From positions 1 through 14,875 of the forward strand of contig CAYTWT010000225.1 in NCBI GenBank assembly GCA_964442185.1: a stretch of 14,875 nt of DNA, in the 5' to 3' direction. Each line of letters begins with the position of its first letter. The first letter of the stretch is position 1. The notes under the pieces are model-generated. The model was not told the DNA's origin. It saw nothing but the letters and a program-made list of their open reading frames with translations, and made no database searches. Below, piece after piece: positions 1-5,542 of the stretch. Both the position numbers and the translations under genes were made by a program. Origin of the DNA: CADEEV01 sp964442185. Its GTDB lineage: Bacteria > Acidobacteriota > Vicinamibacteria > Fen-336.

Positions 1-692
1 CCTGGGGCGGCCTCTACTTCGACAGCTACTGGTACGGCGGCGGTGTCGCGCCCTACTACAGCAGCAGCTACGGTTACGGCTACTACTCGACGCCCTACGG
101 CAACGACACAGGCTCGATCCGGCTGCTCGTCGATCAGGAGCGGGCGAAGGTCTACGTCGACGGCTACTACGCGGGCGTCGTGGACGACTTCGACGGTCTG
201 TTCCAGCGGCTCTACGTGTCTTCCGGTCGCCACGAGATCGCCATCAAGCTCGACGGCCACAGGACCGAACGCTTCGAGGTCTACGTCCAGGATGGCTCGA
301 CCGTGAAGATCAAGCACGACATGGTGCGTGGCGAGGGCGAGCAGCGGAACATGGAATATGCGCCGCTGGCGCGCAACCAGGAGCCGGCCGCCCGCGAGGC
401 GCCGCGTGACGATCGCTACGCTCCGGCCGACGATCGCAATGCCCCGAATGAGCGTGACGCTCGGGACGAGCGGGGTGGGCAGGGTACGCTGCGTCTCGAC
501 GTTCGCCCTGACGACGCTTCGGTCTACGTCGATGGAAGCTTCAGCGGCTCGGCCCGCGAACTGCGGCACCTGCCGCTGGTCGCTGGCCGCCACCGTATCG
601 AAATCGTGCGTCCGGGCTTCCGGACCTATGACCGCGATGTGGAAGTGGACTCGGGTCGCAGCCTCGACCTCAGCGTCGAACTCGAGAAGTAA
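1..692 (+). CDS. PEGA-domain envelope protein, 5' end missing
   Basis: The frame is open from the left edge (first whole codon at 3) to TAA at 690-692, so the true start lies outside the window; a GTG at 180 is internal. About 229 residues are visible. A Tyr/Gly-rich segment (roughly residues 1-35, with runs such as YGYGYY) is followed by two PEGA-type beta domains. The first (about residues 38-108) contains AKVYVDGYYAG and GRHEIAIKLDGHR. The second (about 160-229) contains ASVYVDGSFSG and GRHRIEIVRPGFR. A charged, low-complexity linker separates them. PEGA domains are small surface-layer/carbohydrate-associated or kinase-tail modules, and their exact ligand is usually unknown. With no N-terminus visible I cannot tell whether this is a secreted protein or the tail of a kinase; the Tyr/Gly-rich part favours a secreted or outer-surface protein. 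It converges on the transpeptidase gene with only 4 bp between stops. Confidence 0.82.
   Translation, partial: WGGLYFDSYWYGGGVAPYYSSSYGYGYYSTPYGNDTGSIRLLVDQERAKVYVDGYYAGVVDDFDGLFQRLYVSSGRHEIAIKLDGHRTERFEVYVQDGSTVKIKHDMVRGEGEQRNMEYAPLARNQEPAAREAPRDDRYAPADDRNAPNERDARDERGGQGTLRLDVRPDDASVYVDGSFSGSARELRHLPLVAGRHRIEIVRPGFRTYDRDVEVDSGRSLDLSVELEK
399..461 (+). repeat. Degenerate 21-bp (7-residue) tandem repeat in the PEGA protein linker
   Basis: Three consecutive 21-bp units encode APRDDRY, APADDRN and APNERDA, followed by RDERGG. The string GACGATCGC recurs exactly 21 bp apart (408-416 and 429-437). The repeat lies in the charged linker between the two PEGA domains and probably arose by small tandem duplication. 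It is likely a flexible spacer. Confidence 0.55.
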
Positions 693-703
693 GGGCTTAC
701 TTC
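686..703. repeat. Perfect inverted repeat spanning two convergent stop codons
   Basis: GAAGTAAG at 686-693 and CTTACTTC at 696-703 are perfect reverse complements separated by GG. The left arm holds the TAA of the PEGA gene (690-692) and the right arm holds the TAA of the transpeptidase gene (699-697 on the minus strand). Both proteins end in Lys-stop. An 18-bp hairpin could end transcription weakly in both directions, but there is no T-tract, so a classical intrinsic terminator is not supported. The symmetry may partly follow from both genes ending in AAG-TAA. Confidence 0.4.
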
Positions 704-1716
704 CCGCCGGCGGCGGTCGGAGTCGGCGGTGCGAGGGCCCGGGGCTTGTAGAGATCCTGGTAGATCTTTCCCGCGATCGACGAAGCCAGATGCCCGTTGC
801 CGCGGCGGACGAAGACCACGATCACGACCTGGGGCCGATCGGCCGGCGCGTACGACGCGAACCAGCCGAGCTTCGAGCATGAGCCGGTCTTGCCCGCGAC
901 CAGGACGTCGGGATCGAAAGCCGGCATCGCACTCCCCTCGTTCACGGCGCTCAGGAAACCTTCGGCAAGGCCGTCCAGCTTGGTTCCGGTCGGCAGGCGC
1001 CAGCGTTCCTTCGGGACGAACGTGTCGGCCGCGCCCACCTGTGGCTGATAGAGGATGCCACCGTTGATGGCGGCCGAGAGCAGCACCGCGAGTTGCACAG
1101 CCGAGGTCTCGATGCCCGCCGCATGGCTCGAGAGATGGCCGACGGCCGTGGGCAACACCATTGCCGGCAGCCGACCCTTGCTCTCGCCGGTCAGGTTGAT
1201 CCCCGACGTTGCCCCCAGGCCCAGCACTTGCGCGTACGGCTCGATCTTCGCGTAGCCGAGCTGCTCGCCCACCCATTCGAAGTAGGGGTTGCAGGAGACG
1301 GCCAGCGCCCGCCTCAGGTCGATCCGGCCGTGACCCGGCCAGGCCCAGCAACCGCGCTGGCAGTTGTGCGTGCTCTCCGGCGTGATGATGCCTTCGGAGA
1401 GTCCCGCGATCGCTACGACGATCTTGAAGACGGAGCAGGGCTGGTAGGCGTTGAAGAGGCCGTAACTCGGGTTCACGAGGGCAATCACCCGCCCCGTGCG
1501 TGGATCCAGGGCGACGACCGAGCCGGCCGTGCGTCCGAGCGCGCGCTCCGCCGCCACGGCCACGGCCTGGTCCTGGGCGGAGGCTCGCGCCGGAAGGATC
1601 ACCGAGGGCACGCTGACGCGACGGCTGGAGCTGCTCACCTTGCGGACCGCAGCCTCGGAGGGCGCTGCCAGCATGCAGCTGGCGGCGAGGGCGCCAACAA
1701 GCCCAAGCTTGCTCAT
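697..1716 (-). CDS. Single-domain penicillin-binding transpeptidase, exported
   Basis: The product is 339 aa and resembles the transpeptidase domain of PBPs (acyl-serine DD-transpeptidases that cross-link peptidoglycan in the periplasm). All three motifs are present: SVFK (Ser95, Lys98), SCN (Ser141, Asn143) and KTG (276-278), followed by GWFASYAPAD, which is typical of PBP2-like domains. The N-terminus (about residues 1-23) is a signal sequence; AAS-C14 could be a poor lipobox. It lacks the N-terminal dimerisation domain of class B PBPs, so it is short for a PBP and nearer the size of class D beta-lactamase/BlaR sensor domains, but SxN and the downstream region favour a PBP. Cysteines flank the active site (94, 119, 123, 142, 280). 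I chose ATG 1716 because the longer upstream ORF would cross the promoter gap and the start of the divergent gene. C-terminal residues 325-339 are Pro/Ala-rich. Confidence 0.85.
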   Translation of the reverse strand: MSKLGLVGALAASCMLAAPSEAAVRKVSSSSRRVSVPSVILPARASAQDQAVAVAAERALGRTAGSVVALDPRTGRVIALVNPSYGLFNAYQPCSVFKIVVAIAGLSEGIITPESTHNCQRGCWAWPGHGRIDLRRALAVSCNPYFEWVGEQLGYAKIEPYAQVLGLGATSGINLTGESKGRLPAMVLPTAVGHLSSHAAGIETSAVQLAVLLSAAINGGILYQPQVGAADTFVPKERWRLPTGTKLDGLAEGFLSAVNEGSAMPAFDPDVLVAGKTGSCSKLGWFASYAPADRPQVVIVVFVRRGNGHLASSIAGKIYQDLYKPRALAPPTPTAAGGK

Positions 1717-1783
1717 TCGTCCGGCAGCGTAGCATATAATCCCCGCTTTCAAGATGCCGCCCGGTATCGAAGGAGAGACGATC
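1717..1783. promoter_or_regulatory. Divergent promoter region between transpeptidase and GWxTD genes
   Basis: This 67-bp gap separates two divergent genes. A consensus -10 hexamer TATAAT lies at 1735-1740 on the plus strand and would put a start site near 1747, about 37 nt before the GWxTD ATG. A TTGCTC at 1709-1714 is a possible -35, but the 20-bp spacer is long, so the -35 is unconvincing. On the minus strand TATGCT (1737-1732) overlaps it and could serve the transpeptidase gene with a leader of under 10 nt. The AT-rich string stands out sharply in the local GC-rich background. Confidence 0.5.
1771..1776 (+). promoter_or_regulatory. Ribosome binding site that sets the GWxTD start
   Basis: AGGAGA lies 7 nt upstream of ATG 1784. 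It favours this start over the in-frame ATG at 1754, which has no comparable site and would add ten residues ahead of the signal peptide. Confidence 0.7.
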
Positions 1784-3184
1784 ATGCTCGTTCGCCGCCC
1801 TCTCGCCCTGGCCTTGCTGGCCCTCGGGTTGCTGCCCGCCCTGGCCGCGCACGCCGACAAGATGAGCAAGGAGGACAAGGCCTGGCTCGACTCGGTGGCG
1901 CCGATCCTCTTGAGAGACGAGGAGAAGAAATTCAAGGAGCTGAAGGACAAGTCCGACCGCGAGGAATTCAAGAAGATCTTCTGGGCGCGGCGCGACCCCG
2001 ATCTCGATACACCGGAGAACGAGTATCAAGCCGAGTACCAAAAACAAGTCGCTGTGGTCGACATGAAGTTCAAGAAGGGCGGGCAAGTCGGCTCGAGGAA
2101 CGACTGTGGCAAGGTCTTTATCCGGCTCGGCGAGCCGACCTCGATCGAGAAGGACACCGAAGGGGGTGGCGAGACCTGGATCTACAAGGACCGCCCGGGC
2201 CGTAGCTTCGGCGGCGGCCAGGCCACGATCTCCTTCACCGACACGTGCCGCGGGCCGGAGAGCAAGGAGTTCGAGCAGCAGATCGACCGCATCGGGGAAT
2301 CGCAGCTCGCGCACCCGAACATCGACTACCGGATCGGCTCCAATGGCAAGCTCACCAAGCTCCTCGACCTGCTGCCCAAGCCGACGCCGGCCCAGGCGCT
2401 GCTCAAGACGCCGCGTCAGGATTTTCCACTCGAGACGCAGGCGGCGTTCCTCAAGACCGAGGGCGGTGGGACGGCGCTCGTCGGCATCATTCGCGGCAAG
2501 GCCGAAGGCCTCGAGGTTCAGGATGCCGGCGGCAAGAAAACGGTGCGCGTCAGCGTCGTGGCGCAAGCGGTGACCGAAGACGGCAAGAACGCCGCCTTCG
2601 CCGAGCAGGAACAGGCAGGTGACGTGAGACCCGACGGAACGTTCCTGGCGAGCTACCGCATGCTCCTCAAGCCTGGCAAGTACACGCTGAAGGGCGGGGC
2701 GCTCGAGGTGAAGTCCGCCAAGGGTTCGCTCGCGCAGATTCCGGTCGAAGTGCCCGATCTCAACAAGGCCGAGATCACCGCGACGCTGCTCGTGCTGCGA
2801 GACGTCGAGGACCTGGTGGAGGGCGTCGTGGACAACAACAACGCCTACTCCGGCCTGGCGCTGGCCAAGGTGAGGCTCATCCCGCACTTCGGGACTCTCT
2901 TCACGAAGGCCGACTCGCTCATGATCTTCTTCCAGTTTTACGACGCGAAGGCCGATGAGGCGACCGGCAAAGCCTCGGTCACGAGCAGCGTTGCGCTGCT
3001 CCAGGGAACCAAGGCCAAAGCCAAGGCGCCGGACCAGCTGTTCGACACCGTCATCGGCGGCAACGTCGTCGGCCCGATTCCGCTGGCCGACTATGGGTCG
3101 GGCAACTACACGGTCCAGGTCAAGCTGACCGACGGCGTTGCCAAGAAGGACGTCGTCAAGGAGTTCGCCTTCGAGATGAAGTAG
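1784..3184 (+). CDS. GWxTD-domain protein with variant signature, exported
   Basis: The product is 466 aa. Residues 1-24 form a clear Sec signal peptide (MLVRRP, a Leu/Ala-rich core, then AHA-D). Residues about 26-130 match the GWxTD domain known from Acidobacteriota and related phyla: an EFKKIFWARRDPDLDTPENEYQ-like block (kept in short form: FWARRDPD, TPENE) followed by the segment ending DCGKVFIRLGEP. The family is named for a GW-x-TD motif just before this; here residues 103-107 read GSRND, so Trp and Thr are replaced. The rest (about 150-466) is beta-rich, with Ig-like spacing and no visible catalytic motif, ending at TAG 3182-3184. Its function is unknown; export suggests a periplasmic or surface role. 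It is divergent from the transpeptidase and converges on the S41 gene with a 12-bp gap. Confidence 0.8.
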   Translation: MLVRRPLALALLALGLLPALAAHADKMSKEDKAWLDSVAPILLRDEEKKFKELKDKSDREEFKKIFWARRDPDLDTPENEYQAEYQKQVAVVDMKFKKGGQVGSRNDCGKVFIRLGEPTSIEKDTEGGGETWIYKDRPGRSFGGGQATISFTDTCRGPESKEFEQQIDRIGESQLAHPNIDYRIGSNGKLTKLLDLLPKPTPAQALLKTPRQDFPLETQAAFLKTEGGGTALVGIIRGKAEGLEVQDAGGKKTVRVSVVAQAVTEDGKNAAFAEQEQAGDVRPDGTFLASYRMLLKPGKYTLKGGALEVKSAKGSLAQIPVEVPDLNKAEITATLLVLRDVEDLVEGVVDNNNAYSGLALAKVRLIPHFGTLFTKADSLMIFFQFYDAKADEATGKASVTSSVALLQGTKAKAKAPDQLFDTVIGGNVVGPIPLADYGSGNYTVQVKLTDGVAKKDVVKEFAFEMK

Positions 3185-3196
3185 GCCCTGCTTGCC

Positions 3197-4375
3197 TCAG
3201 GCCGCTTTCTTGCCCTCGACGTCGCCCCGCAGGATCTCGATCGCCTTGTCGAGAATCACGTCGGTTGCGGGGGTCGCGGGCTGATCCGCGTCGTCCGTGG
3301 GCTCGCTGACGGCCACCGGAACCGTGGGCTCGACGCCCTTGCCGTGGATCGGGTTGCCCTTGGGCGAGAGGTACTTCGCCACAGTAAGAACGAGGCCACC
3401 TTCGGGCAGCGGGACCAGCTTCTGGATCGGGGCCGAGCCGTAGGTGTGTTGGCCGACCACCGGCTTGCCGGCGTCCAGGAGGGCCGCGGCCACGACTTCA
3501 GCCGGGCCGGCGGTGCCGTAGTCCACGAGCACCACGAGCGGCAGGTCCCAGGCCGAGCGCTTCGGGTCGGCGCTGAGGACGCGTTCGGCGACGCGTCGGC
3601 CGACGACCCTCGTCACCGTTCCGCCCTTCAGGAAGACCGCGGCCGTGTCCACGCCATCGTCGGGGTCGCCGTAGGCCGCATCGCGCAGATCGAGGACCAG
3701 GCTCCTGGCGCCGTCGCGCTTGAGCGACTCCACTTCATCCCGCACGGCGTCAGCCGTCTTCGCTGAGAACTCGGCGACCTTGAGATAGCCAGGGCCCGCC
3801 GGCAGGACGCGGGCCTTCAGGATCTCGCTGATCAGGCGCTCGCGGACGACCGAGATCTCGATCGGGTCGATGCCGGGACGCAGGACCTGGAGTTTTACCA
3901 CCGAGCCCGGGGCGCCTCGAAGCAGCCGCTCGCCGATAGGGACGCTCACGCCGCGCGTGTGGCGACCGTCGATCGTCTTCAGGATGTCGCCGCTCTTGAC
4001 GCCGGCCTTTTCCGCAGGAGAACCGGCGCGGGGGGCCACCACCGCGAGGAAGGTGAAGCGACGCGACAGTACGACGCCGATGTCCGCCTCCGTGTCCTTC
4101 ACCGGCTGTTGGTAGGCCCTCCATTCCTCCGCGTCGAGGTAGGCGCTTTCCGGGTCGAGCGCGTCGGTCAGGCCCACGCGGGCGCCCGTCATCACGCGCT
4201 CGAGGTTCACCGGATCGACGTAGGTGTCGAGGACCAGGCGGACCACCTCGCCGAAGACCGAAAGCTGGCCGTAGGTGGTGTCGCCCAGGACGCGCCCGAG
4301 CACACTGCCGAGCAAGACGTAAGCACACAGGGTAGTCGAAGCGAAGGCAACAAGAAGGCGGGCGCGCGGGCTCAT
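3197..4375 (-). CDS. S41/CtpA-family homologue lacking catalytic residues (putative pseudoprotease)
   Basis: The product is 392 aa with the normal CtpA layout: an N-terminal signal/membrane anchor (about residues 5-30), a helical region, a PDZ domain (about 95-168, with GSPAEKAGVKSGD and IDG), then the S41 core (GYLKVAEFSAKTADAVRDE, LVLDLR, LVDYGTAGPAEVVAAALLD, VVGQHTYGSA). CtpA/Prc enzymes cleave periplasmic proteins, including peptidoglycan hydrolases, with a Ser-Lys dyad. Aligning on the conserved Glu and Asp of the core, Prc Ser430 corresponds to Gly290 here (codon 3508-3506) and Prc Lys455 to Ser314 (codon 3436-3434). The NPGG segment after LDLR is replaced by DAAYG. The fold and the PDZ domain look intact and the reading frame is undisturbed, so this is not simple decay. 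It lies 18 bp downstream of envC. A protease using other residues cannot be excluded. Confidence 0.85.
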   Translation of the reverse strand: MSPRARLLVAFASTTLCAYVLLGSVLGRVLGDTTYGQLSVFGEVVRLVLDTYVDPVNLERVMTGARVGLTDALDPESAYLDAEEWRAYQQPVKDTEADIGVVLSRRFTFLAVVAPRAGSPAEKAGVKSGDILKTIDGRHTRGVSVPIGERLLRGAPGSVVKLQVLRPGIDPIEISVVRERLISEILKARVLPAGPGYLKVAEFSAKTADAVRDEVESLKRDGARSLVLDLRDAAYGDPDDGVDTAAVFLKGGTVTRVVGRRVAERVLSADPKRSAWDLPLVVLVDYGTAGPAEVVAAALLDAGKPVVGQHTYGSAPIQKLVPLPEGGLVLTVAKYLSPKGNPIHGKGVEPTVPVAVSEPTDDADQPATPATDVILDKAIEILRGDVEGKKAA

Positions 4376-4381
4376 CTGACC

Positions 4382-4387
4382 ATTATA
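4382..4387 (-). promoter_or_regulatory. Possible -10 element just upstream of the S41 gene
   Basis: On the minus strand TATAAT (4387-4382) lies 6 nt before the ATG at 4375, in the 18-bp gap after the envC stop. If used, it would start transcription at or next to the ATG, giving a leaderless mRNA. This agrees with the lack of a clear Shine-Dalgarno sequence there. I see no good -35 at 16-18 bp, and read-through from envC is the simpler route to expression. Confidence 0.3.
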
Positions 4388-4393
4388 GGCTGC

Positions 4394-5542
4394 CTATCTC
4401 TCTTCCCTCTTAAGCCACTCCGTCGGGTCTTCGGGTTTGCCCTGGAAGCGCACCTCGAAGTAGAGTCCCGGACCCTCCAGGCTGCTGCCGACCAGGCCGA
4501 GCGTGTCGCCCGCGGCGATCTTTTGTTCGGGCGCAACCATGGCCTGGGAGAGATGGGCGTACAGCGTGTGATGCCTGCCGCCGTGGTCGAGGACCACCAT
4601 CAGGCCGTAGCCCTTGAAGCGGTCGGCGAACACCACGGCGCCGTCGTAGACCGCTGCGACCGGGGTGTCCGCCTTGGCTGCGATCTCGATGCCGTTCTGG
4701 ACCGTGTAGGTGTCGAAGCGAGGGTGCTTGCGCAGGCCGAACGGAAGGCGAATGCGCCCCTTCACAGGCCACGGCAGAGAGCCTTTGAAGACCGCGGCCG
4801 GCACGCTCACATCGCTCGTGCTCAGGCCAGCGATCAGGTCCTGGAGCCGGGCCTCGGCTTCCTGCAGCTCCTGCACATAGGCCGCATTGGTCTCCTTCTT
4901 CTCGACGATCGACGTGAGCAGCGCGGTCTTGCGCTTGTGGTCGGCCTCGAGCTGCCGCTGGGCCCTTTGCAGCTCACCGCGCAGCACGACGGCCTCCTGG
5001 GTCTTCGCCTGCAGCTCCGTGCGCGTCGCTGCGAGCGCTCTGAGGTCGCTGCGGAACGCCGCGATGCGTTGGTTGTCGCGTCGCGCCAGAGTCGTCACGT
5101 AGCGATAGCCGTTCAGAAAGTCGGAAGGCCGTTCCACCGAGAGCAGCAGGCGCATGTACGAGACCTCGCCCAGTTTGTAGAGATCACGCGCCCGGGCCTT
5201 CAGCAGCGGGCGCGCGGCCTCGACCTGGGCCAAGGTCTCCCTCGAGCGCTTGAGCGTGGCGTCGAGCTGGGCGTTGGTCCTCTGGAGCTGCAGCTGGGTC
5301 TCGCGCAATTGGGCGCCGCGCAGCCGCACTTCGAGCTCGAGGCGCTCGACGTCGCCCAGCAGGCTTTTCTCCTCGGCCCGCAGCCGCGCCACCTCGCGCT
5401 CCAGCGCAGCTCGGCGCTCCTGCACCTTCTGGAGGCGCTCTTCCACGGCGGGGGATTGGGAGGGAGAGGGGGGCGGCGCCTGTGTGTCCGCGCTAGCGGC
5501 CAGCGAGAGCGTCAGTCCCAGCAGGGGCGCTAGCCGGCTCAA
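4394..5542 (-). CDS. envC: EnvC-like murein hydrolase activator (coiled coil + degenerate LytM)
   Basis: The product is 382 aa. A signal peptide (residues 1-18 or so) and a Pro/Ser spacer are followed by long coiled coils (about 31-238, Leu/Glu/Arg-rich heptads) and a C-terminal LytM/M23-fold domain (about 255-380). EnvC activates periplasmic N-acetylmuramoyl-L-alanine amidases during cell separation and has no hydrolase activity itself. The zinc-site pattern is lost here: HxxxD reads Q282-NGI-E286 and HLH reads G359-L-Y361, while His330 (YAH) remains. The ending GLYFEVRFQG closely matches the EnvC style LYFEIRRQG. The start is TTG at 5542, the only plausible one: an in-frame stop lies a few codons upstream and the next ATG is deep in the protein. 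The TTG overlaps the TGA of the upstream phosphodiesterase gene, which suggests translational coupling. The S41 homologue follows after 18 bp, an arrangement seen in many proteobacteria. Confidence 0.85.
   Translation of the reverse strand: MSRLAPLLGLTLSLAASADTQAPPPSPSQSPAVEERLQKVQERRAALEREVARLRAEEKSLLGDVERLELEVRLRGAQLRETQLQLQRTNAQLDATLKRSRETLAQVEAARPLLKARARDLYKLGEVSYMRLLLSVERPSDFLNGYRYVTTLARRDNQRIAAFRSDLRALAATRTELQAKTQEAVVLRGELQRAQRQLEADHKRKTALLTSIVEKKETNAAYVQELQEAEARLQDLIAGLSTSDVSVPAAVFKGSLPWPVKGRIRLPFGLRKHPRFDTYTVQNGIEIAAKADTPVAAVYDGAVVFADRFKGYGLMVVLDHGGRHHTLYAHLSQAMVAPEQKIAAGDTLGLVGSSLEGPGLYFEVRFQGKPEDPTEWLKREER

Noticed and set aside
697..1716. Class D beta-lactamase or BlaR-type sensor
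   Set aside because: The length is suggestive, but the second motif is SxN and the region after KTG (GWFASYAPAD) matches PBP transpeptidases better; a beta-lactam-binding role remains only a weak alternative.
626..2887. 753-codon minus-strand ORF antisense to the GWxTD gene and extending over the transpeptidase in another frame
   Set aside because: No domain resemblance, composition is His/Arg/Gly-rich as expected for a shadow of GC-rich genes, and both overlapped genes have clear family motifs.
3197..4375. S41 gene as a decaying pseudogene
   Set aside because: Full length, no frameshift or premature stop, and all other core motifs are preserved; the substitutions look specific to the active site.
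3959..5533. 524-codon plus-strand ORF antisense to the S41 and envC genes
   Set aside because: A shadow frame of two recognisable proteins; the sequence is low-complexity Arg/Leu/Gln without any motif.
4394..5542. Active M23 metallopeptidase
   Set aside because: Four of the five expected zinc or catalytic positions are substituted, in the pattern known for EnvC activators.
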